NCBI GenBank assembly: GCA_001695595.3
Contig: MBPM02000084.1
Location: 248,001-312,000 of the forward strand
Reading direction: 5' to 3'
DNA from: Plasmopara viticola
Lineage: Eukaryota; Oomycota; Peronosporomycetes; Peronosporales; Peronosporaceae
Length of the DNA: 64,000 nt
Shown here piece after piece: positions 50,568 to 62,900 of the stretch (the stretch's first letter is position 1; each line of letters starts with the position of its first letter). The position numbers and the translations under genes were made by a program. The notes beneath the pieces are model-generated. The model was not told where the DNA came from. It searched no databases and saw nothing but the letters and a program-made list of their open reading frames with translations.

Positions 50568-51441
50568 ACTCGACACTATGCACTATTTGCGCGCTGGAAC
50601 TATTTGGGGTGATGCTTATAGTCACAGTGTGTTTTAGTCTCCATTAACAACATTTGGATCCAGCCGCCAATAGGTCACTTAATCGCGTGATTGCTAGCTT
50701 TTAGCTGATGTCATCTAGACCTCGGTGTTTGTTGCTGTCAAAAATGAGTCAAGGTTTGGGAGACATTCCAGTGGCAGACCTCTTTTTTGCTATAGCACCT
50801 TAAATGCCTCCGCGACTGTGATTTGTTACTCTTGGACGACGATTCAACGCTGGTGGGCAGTGCGCCAGTACAGCGACTGGCCTAGGGCACACCGAATTCT
50901 AAGGTGGATTCAAGAGAGACTGGTTGGACGGTGATGGGTCACACACTTACTCAAAGTGCTGTAGTTTGACTTTCCTGGGTAGGGACGGCGGAGCAGCTCT
51001 AAGACTGCCCGCGCGAGGTTGGGATCTAGATAATTGAATTGTTGTCAAGCAAGCCGCGATTTTTAACTACAACGTATACGCTCAAGTGGATGCGCTTCCT
51101 TCGAGTGTCAACGCATCCACCCCTACTTAATGATCATTCACTGGGCAAAGTGTCTGCTTGGGCTACCTCACCCAACTGGGAGTCGCTGTTGTGTGAAGAA
51201 CTCATCCGTCAGGTGAATGTGTTCTCACCCAACCTCACCCTCGGCACAACCATCCCGACTACATCTTGCTCAACCATGACTTCTGCGGTGCAGGCTTAGT
51301 TCTATTTATTTAGGATCAAAGGTACTGGCAGCCAGCTGGTGCACCAAGTGCCACTTCGGTCTATGCTACAACTTCACGGACGTGGCTACGGGCGCTTTCA
51401 GTGAGTTTTTCGACTATCCGAACGTTGTTTAAGGTATAAAA
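50568..51441. other. Unassigned sequence
   Basis: Only short overlapping frames (69-86 codons) without motifs. No repeats or RNA genes seen. Confidence 0.4.
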
Positions 51442-51654
51442 GTGGAAGCACAAGAAGCTAGGCGACAACTGCACCAGTCGTCTAACCCAGGTAGGACGTG
51501 GTTTTATCGGGAGCACGAGAAACGCAAGCTGGCCCAAGCTCTGGAAAAGAAGTTAAGAGACCTGCAGAAGACAGCAATTGTGAAGCACGCAAGAGTCTTA
51601 TTGCGACTAAAAAGCACAATCGACAAGATGGTGTTGCAACATCGCACATTGTGA
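51442..51654 (+). pseudogene. Short basic coiled-coil-like fragment
   Basis: A 70-codon open frame with a charged, heptad-like segment (REHEKRKLAQALEKKLRDL, about residues 24-42) followed by leucine-rich residues to the end. Such a segment would form a coiled coil. About 100 bp further on another frame reads FFRLLDVSLQRVSIDEV (near 51,765-51,815). A basic coiled coil followed by an 'FF-LLD' stretch loosely recalls the large oomycete family of bZIP/START-like or 'M96 mating-specific' proteins, in which case this would be a frameshifted relic. That is a weak resemblance made by eye. The start codon at 51,442 is simply the first ATG. No promoter or intron signals were identified. Confidence 0.22.
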
Positions 51655-53286
51655 TCCAGACTGCGCTGCAGACCTACACCGACTGTGCTTCTATGTCTAG
51701 TACGTACGACCAAGACACACCTTTAGACTCATAAGAAATATGACAGAAACGTCGCTTAAGTATTTTTTCCGACTACTCGACGTTTCTCTCCAGCGTGTCA
51801 GCATCGACGAAGTGCGGACGGCAGACGATGAATGTCGAACGACCGTGCGACGTCTTCAAAAAATATGAGCAAAATGCGGAGCCAACATAGAGGATCCTCT
51901 CTCGTCACTGTTGTCTCTCCTCGTGGTCGAATCGCTCGGAACTTGCTGTATCGACAAAAAATGTAATTTGTCTCAATAACAATTTCATGGTGACCAGCTC
52001 CTCCATTGCTGACAATTCGACGCTTCTCAGCAGATTTTGTGGTAAGTCCTAGGAACATCTCGAACACGCTGACGAGCTCAATCGAGAATTGGGCTCGAGG
52101 TTCAAAAGCCAAGTGCGTGTTGATGAGTCTGCCGCGCATCGGATGGGTGATCTTTGGTTGTTAGGCTTCAAAGGTATCTCGGCGAGCGCTTCAGACGACA
52201 GACGACGAGGCTGTCAGCTTCCTCTTCAACTCTCCTACGAAGATTTCCAGTCTTGACATTGACGAGCACGTACAATTGCGGGGCGCATTTCCATAACTCT
52301 GACAATGGTATCATCTCGACTTTGGCACTATTGTGTACACTATTTTATTCCCGAGTGGCTGCCAAAACGACATGCGCGGCGAGAGGTATAAATCCTTTTG
52401 ATCTCGGATAAGTTTCTGCGCAAGCGAAGTGGTGAAAGCGGGTTCCAAATCGTGAGCATTGGTGACGGCCACGTATCTAGACGCATATCCAATTTGTGCG
52501 TGACTTTAATTCGACTGTCTGTAGCTGGGCAACATCTGGCGTGCAGCGTCTGGCAATTTTCTTTCTCAGATTGGAGTCTACTTGACAAGTAACTGTCGAA
52601 GTGAAATGTTTGACCTCGACCAACGTGGCGGGACTATTCAGCTACGCAATAGCTGACACGTGACAAGACCTTCAACAAGACTGAGATCTGTGTACGCGAT
52701 GCAAAAGCCGAACTGGTCCCAGCCTTTCGGTATGAGCCTCGGTCATGTGGTCCTGATCAAATCAGCTCGCGCCGCAGCTTATGCGTGGTAGTTGAGCCGC
52801 AACGCAGCTTCCGTCGTCATATTGCATGTGGAATTCAGCTGAAGGCCATCACCGACATGCTTTGAGCCGATGGGCGCTGGCCTACAAAAGATAATTCGCT
52901 AAATTACACATCGAAAACAGTTACACTGCTGTTACCCGTGTCAGCAGCTCCGATGGCGAAAATAGCTGCACCAAGAAATGACGCAAGTGTTTAGCCGAGT
53001 TGTGGGACTTGCGATTCGAGCACGGTCGACGGTATGCCACGGGCGTCTACACTTCCAGCACCCTACATCGAAGTGAGCGCCAACGGTCGGCATCGTACTT
53101 TTCCGCGTGTCTCTCGATTTAAAGTCAAACGAGTCATCTAAAAGCTAGTGATATACATTGGGCTTCATCCTACCGTGTTGCATGACAGCGAGACATCTAC
53201 CACTTTAGTACCGTGCGTCGGAGTGAGCGCTACTTCAGACGAAAATGGAAGAAACGATTTGGTACAAAGGTATAGGTATTCATGTA
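51655..53286. other. Unassigned sequence with broken frames
   Basis: Frames of 60-113 codons occur on both strands (for example 51,798-52,139 minus and 52,154-52,411 plus) but overlap in antisense and carry no recognisable domain. The motif 'gtgagcgc' recurs at about 53,072 and 53,222 in a similar context (TCGAAGTGAGCGCC and TCGGAGTGAGCGCT), which may be a decayed duplication. Confidence 0.4.
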
Positions 53287-53293
53287 GATCGGT

Positions 53294-53349
53294 GTTGGCT
53301 TTTTGGCAAAACACTTCCATATATATCGATGTTGGCTTTTTGGCAAAAC
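53294..53349 (+). repeat. 19-bp direct repeat, 37 bp apart
   Basis: GTTGGCTTTTTGGCAAAAC is found at 53,294-53,312 and again, unchanged, at 53,331-53,349. The preceding bases are also similar (ATCG-GT and ATCG-AT). It lies just before the AT-rich stretch leading to the 663-bp array. Confidence 0.9.
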
Positions 53350-53521
53350 TCTACCACACTTTCAATAAAAAAAATAATGGGAGAATGAAAAAGTATACCT
53401 TTCCTCAAACTAAATAGAAATAATACTCCTCAATTATATCACTCACTCTTTCATTAAAGTTGAAAATCTGACTTTAATTTTATGAGTGTATCATCCTATC
53501 TTTTGGTTTTGCAATCCTAAA
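53350..53521. other. AT-rich boundary sequence
   Basis: Sequence becomes clearly AT-rich (runs such as 'aataaaaaaaataatgg' and 'actttaattttatgagtg') between the direct repeat and the first recognisable homology to the 663-bp unit. No gene, and no homology to the array unit that I can support by eye. Confidence 0.6.
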
Positions 53522-53667
53522 AAATCAAGCAACATCCCCGCAGAAATTTACACACAACAAGAACCTTAAGACTCGATATTCGCACCACGATACAATGTCC
53601 TCAACATTGAAGCTTGCCTCGATGTAAACGCTGCTAATGCAGTTTCGACGAGTCAAAATATATTCAA
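53522..53667 (+). repeat. Diverged partial 663-bp unit at the array's left edge
   Basis: Although very different at first sight, this stretch aligns in order with the array unit: 'aaatcaagcaacatcc' with 'aaatcataacgcaactacc', 'aacaagaacctt' with 'aacagcaagacctt', and 'gctgctaatgcagtttc' with 'gatgctagtgtagtgtc'. The distance to the conserved 'aaaacgagg' is 165 bp against 161 bp in the array. It marks the decayed left terminus of the array. Confidence 0.7.
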
Positions 53668-54330
53668 GAGGTCTTGCCCATACTTAAAACGAGGAAGTTT
53701 ATGCATGCAGGAAAACAGGTGAATACTACCGACAACATCTGTAGTTCGTACAATGCTCATTTATTTCGCGTTCGCAATTCATGGCCATGTTACCGGATTT
53801 ACATGCGTTTATACATCCGATTAAATGGTCTTTCGAATTGGTTGAATTCGCAGTTCTCGAAGTGTGTCCTATGAAGCTACTTATAGTAATGTAACACGCA
53901 TTGCTTTCGCCGGGTTGAGTGGCGTCAACTTGTCACGGTCACGCTTCTGACCGGGTAGTGAGGTATACGTATTGTGGTATGTGTCATTGTGGCACTATAC
54001 CCAGGATGTGGAAGGCGCGTCCGTTTCAAACCAGGAGTTGACATTGAAAAATTGTCGAAAGGCAATATCTCGAGGTCACTAAGGAAGGGTGTACCGCCTC
54101 AGGCTGGTAAACAGAGCAGGGAAAAACCCTCGCTCTTGGTAGTGAAAGGATCTCGTGCCAGAATTCTGATGTGCTATAACGATACTACAAATCATAACGC
54201 AACTACCTTGCGAAAATTATTTCAGCAAAACAGCAAGACCTTGCTTCATCTTTATACCGTCCGTAACATTATCATTTGCCGTGATAATCTCTGATGCTAG
54301 TGTAGTGTCAAAGAGTAACAATATATACAC

Positions 54331-55656
54331 GTGGTTGGGCTCGTACTAAAAACGAGGAAATTTACGCATGCAGATAAACAGGTGAATACTACCGACAACA
54401 TCTGTAGTTCGTACAATGCTCATTTATTTCGCGTTCGCAATTCATGGCCATGTTACCGGATTTACATGCGTTTATACATCCGATTAAATGGTCTTTCGAA
54501 TTGGTTGAATTCGCAGTTCTCGAAGTGTGTCCTATGAAGCTACTTATAGTAATGTAACACGCATTGCTTTCGCCGGGTTGAGTGGCGTCAACTTGTCACG
54601 GTCACGCTTCTGACCGGGTAGTGAGGTATACGTATTGTGGTATGTGTCATTGTGGCACTATACCCAGGATGTGGAAGGCGCGTCCGTTTCAAACCAGGAG
54701 TTGACATTGAAAAATTGTCGAAAGGCAATATCTCGAGGTCACTAAGGAAGGGTGTACCGCCTCAGGCTGGTAAACAGAGCAGGGAAAAACCCTCGCTCTT
54801 GGTAGTGAAAGGATCTCGTGCCAGAATTCTGATGTGCTATAACGATACTACAAATCATAACGCAACTACCTTGCGAAAATTATTTCAGCAAAACAGCAAG
54901 ACCTTGCTTCATCTTTATACCGTCCGTAACATTATCATTTGCCGTGATAATCTCTGATGCTAGTGTAGTGTCAAAGAGTAACAATATATACACGTGGTTG
55001 GGCTCGTACTAAAAACGAGGAAATTTATGCATGCAGATAAACAGGTGAATACTACCGACAACATCTGTAGTTCGTACAATGCTCATTTATTTCGCGTTCG
55101 CAATTCATGGCCATGTTACCGGATTTACATGCGTTTATACATCCGATTAAATGGTCTTTCGAATTGGTTGAATTCGCAGTTCTCGAAGTGTGTCCTATGA
55201 AGCTACTTATAGTAATGTAACACGCATTGCTTTCGCCGGGTTGAGTGGCGTCAACTTGTCACGGTCACGCTTCTGACCGGGTAGTGAGGTATACGTATTG
55301 TGGTATGTGTCATTGTGGCACTATACCCAGGATGTGGAAGGCGCGTCCGTTTCAAACCAGGAGTTGACATTGAAAAATTGTCGAAAGGCAATATCTCGAG
55401 GTCACTAAGGAAGGGTGTACCGCCTCAGGCTGGTAAACAGAGCAGGGAAAAACCCTCGCTCTTGGTAGTGAAAGGATCTCGTGCCAGAATTCTGATGTGC
55501 TATAACGATACTACAAATCATAACGCAACTACCTTGCGAAAATTATTTCAGCAAAACAGCAAGACCTTGCTTCATCTTTATACCGTCCGTAACATTATCA
55601 TTTGCCGTGATAATCTCTGATGCTAGTGTAGTGTCAAAGAGTAACAATATATACAC
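54331..55656 (+). repeat. Two edge units with private variants
   Basis: The units starting at 54,331 and 54,994 read 'gcatgcagataaacagg' where the other units read 'gcatgcaggaaaacagg'. The first of them also has 'tttacgcatgc' for 'tttatgcatgc'. Unit 1 (53,668) has the common form, so these variants form a two-unit patch near the edge. Confidence 0.9.
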
Positions 55657-56319
55657 GTGGTTGGGCTCGTACTAAAAACGAGGAAATTTATGCATGCAGG
55701 AAAACAGGTGAATACTACCGACAACATCTGTAGTTCGTACAATGCTCATTTATTTCGCGTTCGCAATTCATGGCCATGTTACCGGATTTACATGCGTTTA
55801 TACATCCGATTAAATGGTCTTTCGAATTGGTTGAATTCGCAGTTCTCGAAGTGTGTCCTATGAAGCTACTTATAGTAATGTAACACGCATTGCTTTCGCC
55901 GGGTTGAGTGGCGTCAACTTGTCACGGTCACGCTTCTGACCGGGTAGTGAGGTATACGTATTGTGGTATGTGTCATTGTGGCACTATACCCAGGATGTGG
56001 AAGGCGCGTCCGTTTCAAACCAGGAGTTGACATTGAAAAATTGTCGAAAGGCAATATCTCGAGGTCACTAAGGAAGGGTGTACCGCCTCAGGCTGGTAAA
56101 CAGAGCAGGGAAAAACCCTCGCTCTTGGTAGTGAAAGGATCTCGTGCCAGAATTCTGATGTGCTATAACGATACTACAAATCATAACGCAACTACCTTGC
56201 GAAAATTATTTCAGCAAAACAGCAAGACCTTGCTTCATCTTTATACCGTCCGTAACATTATCATTTGCCGTGATAATCTCTGATGCTAGTGTAGTGTCAA
56301 AGAGTAACAATATATACAC

Positions 56320-56981
56320 GTGGTTGGGCTCGTACTAAAAACGAGGAAATTTATGCATGCAGGAAAACAGGTGAATACTACCGACAACATCTGTAGTTCG
56401 TACAATGCTCATTTATTTCGCGTTCGCAATTCATGGCCATGTTACCGGATTTACATGCGTTTATACATCCGATTAAATGGTCTTTCGAATTGGTTGAATT
56501 CGCAGTTCTCGAAGTGTGTCCTATGAAGCTACTTATAGTAATGTAACACGCATTGCTTCCGCCGGATGAGTGGCGTCAACTTGTCACGGTCACGCTTCTG
56601 ACCGGGTAGTGAGGTATACGTATTGTGGTATGTGTCATTGTGGCACTATACCCAGGATGTGGAAGGCGCGTCCGTTTCAAACCAGGAGTTGACATTGAAA
56701 AATTGTCGAAAGGCAATATCTCGAGGTCACTAAGGAAGGGTGTACCGCCTCAGGCTGGTAAACAGAGCAGGGAAAAACCCTCGCTCTTGGTAGTGAAAGG
56801 ATCTCGTGCCAGAATTCTGATGTGCTATAACGATACTACAAATCATAACGCAACTACCTTGCGAAAATTATTTCAGCAAAACAGCAAGACCTTGCTTCAT
56901 CTTTATACCGTCCGTAACATTATCATTTGCCGTGATAATCTCTGATGCTAGTGTAGTGTCAAAGAGTAACAATATATACAC
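56320..56981 (+). repeat. 662-bp variant unit
   Basis: This unit is one base shorter. Near 56,557 it reads 'gcttccgccggatgagtgg' where all others read 'gctttcgccgggttgagtgg'. It is the only length variant among the units in the window. Confidence 0.92.
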
Positions 56982-59900
56982 GTGGTTGGGCTCGTACTAA
57001 AAACGAGGAAATTTATGCATGCAGGAAAACAGGTGAATACTACCGACAACATCTGTAGTTCGTACAATGCTCATTTATTTCGCGTTCGCAATTCATGGCC
57101 ATGTTACCGGATTTACATGCGTTTATACATCCGATTAAATGGTCTTTCGAATTGGTTGAATTCGCAGTTCTCGAAGTGTGTCCTATGAAGCTACTTATAG
57201 TAATGTAACACGCATTGCTTTCGCCGGGTTGAGTGGCGTCAACTTGTCACGGTCACGCTTCTGACCGGGTAGTGAGGTATACGTATTGTGGTATGTGTCA
57301 TTGTGGCACTATACCCAGGATGTGGAAGGCGCGTCCGTTTCAAACCAGGAGTTGACATTGAAAAATTGTCGAAAGGCAATATCTCGAGGTCACTAAGGAA
57401 GGGTGTACCGCCTCAGGCTGGTAAACAGAGCAGGGAAAAACCCTCGCTCTTGGTAGTGAAAGGATCTCGTGCCAGAATTCTGATGTGCTATAACGATACT
57501 ACAAATCATAACGCAACTACCTTGCGAAAATTATTTCAGCAAAACAGCAAGACCTTGCTTCATCTTTATACCGTCCGTAACATTATCATTTGCCGTGATA
57601 ATCTCTGATGCTAGTGTAGTGTCAAAGAGTAACAATATATACACGTGGTTGGGCTCGTACTAAAAACGAGGAAATTTATGCATGCAGGAAAACAGGTGAA
57701 TACTACCGACAACATCTGTAGTTCGTACAATGCTCATTTATTTCGCGTTCGCAATTCATGGCCATGTTACCGGATTTACATGCGTTTATACATCCGATTA
57801 AATGGTCTTTCGAATTGGTTGAATTCGCAGTTCTCGAAGTGTGTCCTATGAAGCTACTTATAGTAATGTAACACGCATTGCTTTCGCCGGGTTGAGTGGC
57901 GTCAACTTGTCACGGTCACGCTTCTGACCGGGTAGTGAGGTATACGTATTGTGGTATGTGTCATTGTGGCACTATACCCAGGATGTGGAAGGCGCGTCCG
58001 TTTCAAACCAGGAGTTGACATTGAAAAATTGTCGAAAGGCAATATCTCGAGGTCACTAAGGAAGGGTGTACCGCCTCAGGCTGGTAAACAGAGCAGGGAA
58101 AAACCCTCGCTCTTGGTAGTGAAAGGATCTCGTGCCAGAATTCTGATGTGCTATAACGATACTACAAATCATAACGCAACTACCTTGCGAAAATTATTTC
58201 AGCAAAACAGCAAGACCTTGCTTCATCTTTATACCGTCCGTAACATTATCATTTGCCGTGATAATCTCTGATGCTAGTGTAGTGTCAAAGAGTAACAATA
58301 TATACACGTGGTTGGGCTCGTACTAAAAACGAGGAAATTTATGCATGCAGGAAAACAGGTGAATACTACCGACAACATCTGTAGTTCGTACAATGCTCAT
58401 TTATTTCGCGTTCGCAATTCATGGCCATGTTACCGGATTTACATGCGTTTATACATCCGATTAAATGGTCTTTCGAATTGGTTGAATTCGCAGTTCTCGA
58501 AGTGTGTCCTATGAAGCTACTTATAGTAATGTAACACGCATTGCTTTCGCCGGGTTGAGTGGCGTCAACTTGTCACGGTCACGCTTCTGACCGGGTAGTG
58601 AGGTATACGTATTGTGGTATGTGTCATTGTGGCACTATACCCAGGATGTGGAAGGCGCGTCCGTTTCAAACCAGGAGTTGACATTGAAAAATTGTCGAAA
58701 GGCAATATCTCGAGGTCACTAAGGAAGGGTGTACCGCCTCAGGCTGGTAAACAGAGCAGGGAAAAACCCTCGCTCTTGGTAGTGAAAGGATCTCGTGCCA
58801 GAATTCTGATGTGCTATAACGATACTACAAATCATAACGCAACTACCTTGCGAAAATTATTTCAGCAAAACAGCAAGACCTTGCTTCATCTTTATACCGT
58901 CCGTAACATTATCATTTGCCGTGATAATCTCTGATGCTAGTGTAGTGTCAAAGAGTAACAATATATACACGTGGTTGGGCTCGTACTAAAAACGAGGAAA
59001 TTTATGCATGCAGGAAAACAGGTGAATACTACCGACAACATCTGTAGTTCGTACAATGCTCATTTATTTCGCGTTCGCAATTCATGGCCATGTTACCGGA
59101 TTTACATGCGTTTATACATCCGATTAAATGGTCTTTCGAATTGGTTGAATTCGCAGTTCTCGAAGTGTGTCCTATGAAGCTACTTATAGTAATGTAACAC
59201 GCATTGCTTTCGCCGGGTTGAGTGGCGTCAACTTGTCACGGTCACGCTTCTGACCGGGTAGTGAGGTATACGTATTGTGGTATGTGTCATTGTGGCACTA
59301 TACCCAGGATGTGGAAGGCGCGTCCGTTTCAAACCAGGAGTTGACATTGAAAAATTGTCGAAAGGCAATATCTCGAGGTCACTAAGGAAGGGTGTACCGC
59401 CTCAGGCTGGTAAACAGAGCAGGGAAAAACCCTCGCTCTTGGTAGTGAAAGGATCTCGTGCCAGAATTCTGATGTGCTATAACGATACTACAAATCATAA
59501 CGCAACTACCTTGCGAAAATTATTTCAGCAAAACAGCAAGACCTTGCTTCATCTTTATACCGTCCGTAACATTATCATTTGCCGTGATAATCTCTGATGC
59601 TAGTGTAGTGTCAAAGAGTAACAATATATACACGTGGTTGGGCTCGTACTAAAAACGAGGAAATTTATGCATGCAGGAAAACAGGTGAATACTACCGACA
59701 ACATCTGTAGTTCGTACAATGCTCATTTATTTCGCGTTCGCAATTCATGGCCATGTTACCGGATTTACATGCGTTTATACATCCGATTAAATGGTCTTTC
59801 GAATTGGTTGAATTCGCAGTTCTCGAAGTGTGTCCTATGAAGCTACTTATAGTAATGTAACACGCATTGCTTTCGCCGGGTTGAGTGGCGTCAACTTGTC

Positions 59901-62900
59901 ACGGTCACGCTTCTGACCGGGTAGTGAGGTATACGTATTGTGGTATGTGTCATTGTGGCACTATACCCAGGATGTGGAAGGCGCGTCCGTTTCAAACCAG
60001 GAGTTGACATTGAAAAATTGTCGAAAGGCAATATCTCGAGGTCACTAAGGAAGGGTGTACCGCCTCAGGCTGGTAAACAGAGCAGGGAAAAACCCTCGCT
60101 CTTGGTAGTGAAAGGATCTCGTGCCAGAATTCTGATGTGCTATAACGATACTACAAATCATAACGCAACTACCTTGCGAAAATTATTTCAGCAAAACAGC
60201 AAGACCTTGCTTCATCTTTATACCGTCCGTAACATTATCATTTGCCGTGATAATCTCTGATGCTAGTGTAGTGTCAAAGAGTAACAATATATACACGTGG
60301 TTGGGCTCGTACTAAAAACGAGGAAATTTATGCATGCAGGAAAACAGGTGAATACTACCGACAACATCTGTAGTTCGTACAATGCTCATTTATTTCGCGT
60401 TCGCAATTCATGGCCATGTTACCGGATTTACATGCGTTTATACATCCGATTAAATGGTCTTTCGAATTGGTTGAATTCGCAGTTCTCGAAGTGTGTCCTA
60501 TGAAGCTACTTATAGTAATGTAACACGCATTGCTTTCGCCGGGTTGAGTGGCGTCAACTTGTCACGGTCACGCTTCTGACCGGGTAGTGAGGTATACGTA
60601 TTGTGGTATGTGTCATTGTGGCACTATACCCAGGATGTGGAAGGCGCGTCCGTTTCAAACCAGGAGTTGACATTGAAAAATTGTCGAAAGGCAATATCTC
60701 GAGGTCACTAAGGAAGGGTGTACCGCCTCAGGCTGGTAAACAGAGCAGGGAAAAACCCTCGCTCTTGGTAGTGAAAGGATCTCGTGCCAGAATTCTGATG
60801 TGCTATAACGATACTACAAATCATAACGCAACTACCTTGCGAAAATTATTTCAGCAAAACAGCAAGACCTTGCTTCATCTTTATACCGTCCGTAACATTA
60901 TCATTTGCCGTGATAATCTCTGATGCTAGTGTAGTGTCAAAGAGTAACAATATATACACGTGGTTGGGCTCGTACTAAAAACGAGGAAATTTATGCATGC
61001 AGGAAAACAGGTGAATACTACCGACAACATCTGTAGTTCGTACAATGCTCATTTATTTCGCGTTCGCAATTCATGGCCATGTTACCGGATTTACATGCGT
61101 TTATACATCCGATTAAATGGTCTTTCGAATTGGTTGAATTCGCAGTTCTCGAAGTGTGTCCTATGAAGCTACTTATAGTAATGTAACACGCATTGCTTTC
61201 GCCGGGTTGAGTGGCGTCAACTTGTCACGGTCACGCTTCTGACCGGGTAGTGAGGTATACGTATTGTGGTATGTGTCATTGTGGCACTATACCCAGGATG
61301 TGGAAGGCGCGTCCGTTTCAAACCAGGAGTTGACATTGAAAAATTGTCGAAAGGCAATATCTCGAGGTCACTAAGGAAGGGTGTACCGCCTCAGGCTGGT
61401 AAACAGAGCAGGGAAAAACCCTCGCTCTTGGTAGTGAAAGGATCTCGTGCCAGAATTCTGATGTGCTATAACGATACTACAAATCATAACGCAACTACCT
61501 TGCGAAAATTATTTCAGCAAAACAGCAAGACCTTGCTTCATCTTTATACCGTCCGTAACATTATCATTTGCCGTGATAATCTCTGATGCTAGTGTAGTGT
61601 CAAAGAGTAACAATATATACACGTGGTTGGGCTCGTACTAAAAACGAGGAAATTTATGCATGCAGGAAAACAGGTGAATACTACCGACAACATCTGTAGT
61701 TCGTACAATGCTCATTTATTTCGCGTTCGCAATTCATGGCCATGTTACCGGATTTACATGCGTTTATACATCCGATTAAATGGTCTTTCGAATTGGTTGA
61801 ATTCGCAGTTCTCGAAGTGTGTCCTATGAAGCTACTTATAGTAATGTAACACGCATTGCTTTCGCCGGGTTGAGTGGCGTCAACTTGTCACGGTCACGCT
61901 TCTGACCGGGTAGTGAGGTATACGTATTGTGGTATGTGTCATTGTGGCACTATACCCAGGATGTGGAAGGCGCGTCCGTTTCAAACCAGGAGTTGACATT
62001 GAAAAATTGTCGAAAGGCAATATCTCGAGGTCACTAAGGAAGGGTGTACCGCCTCAGGCTGGTAAACAGAGCAGGGAAAAACCCTCGCTCTTGGTAGTGA
62101 AAGGATCTCGTGCCAGAATTCTGATGTGCTATAACGATACTACAAATCATAACGCAACTACCTTGCGAAAATTATTTCAGCAAAACAGCAAGACCTTGCT
62201 TCATCTTTATACCGTCCGTAACATTATCATTTGCCGTGATAATCTCTGATGCTAGTGTAGTGTCAAAGAGTAACAATATATACACGTGGTTGGGCTCGTA
62301 CTAAAAACGAGGAAATTTATGCATGCAGGAAAACAGGTGAATACTACCGACAACATCTGTAGTTCGTACAATGCTCATTTATTTCGCGTTCGCAATTCAT
62401 GGCCATGTTACCGGATTTACATGCGTTTATACATCCGATTAAATGGTCTTTCGAATTGGTTGAATTCGCAGTTCTCGAAGTGTGTCCTATGAAGCTACTT
62501 ATAGTAATGTAACACGCATTGCTTTCGCCGGGTTGAGTGGCGTCAACTTGTCACGGTCACGCTTCTGACCGGGTAGTGAGGTATACGTATTGTGGTATGT
62601 GTCATTGTGGCACTATACCCAGGATGTGGAAGGCGCGTCCGTTTCAAACCAGGAGTTGACATTGAAAAATTGTCGAAAGGCAATATCTCGAGGTCACTAA
62701 GGAAGGGTGTACCGCCTCAGGCTGGTAAACAGAGCAGGGAAAAACCCTCGCTCTTGGTAGTGAAAGGATCTCGTGCCAGAATTCTGATGTGCTATAACGA
62801 TACTACAAATCATAACGCAACTACCTTGCGAAAATTATTTCAGCAAAACAGCAAGACCTTGCTTCATCTTTATACCGTCCGTAACATTATCATTTGCCGT

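Noticed and set aside
53668..53874. 68-codon frame (LKTRKFMHAGKQVN...) in each 663-bp unit as a gene
   Set aside because: Same reason: identity of copies rather than selection, no recognisable domain, and the frame is not maintained in the diverged relic.
53980..54050. tRNA-like or SINE-like pol III promoter in the 663-bp unit ('gtggcactatacccagg' and 'gtttcaaaccagg')
   Set aside because: Neither stretch fits the A-box or B-box consensus, and no cloverleaf can be drawn from the segment.
53974..54294. 106-codon frame (starts MVCVIVALYPGCGRR) in each 663-bp unit as a tandem gene family
   Set aside because: It is intact only because units are near-identical. The diverged copy at 46.6 kb has several in-frame stops in the corresponding stretch. 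A faint likeness of its start to oomycete Crinkler N-termini was considered but is too short and lacks the LFLAK motif.
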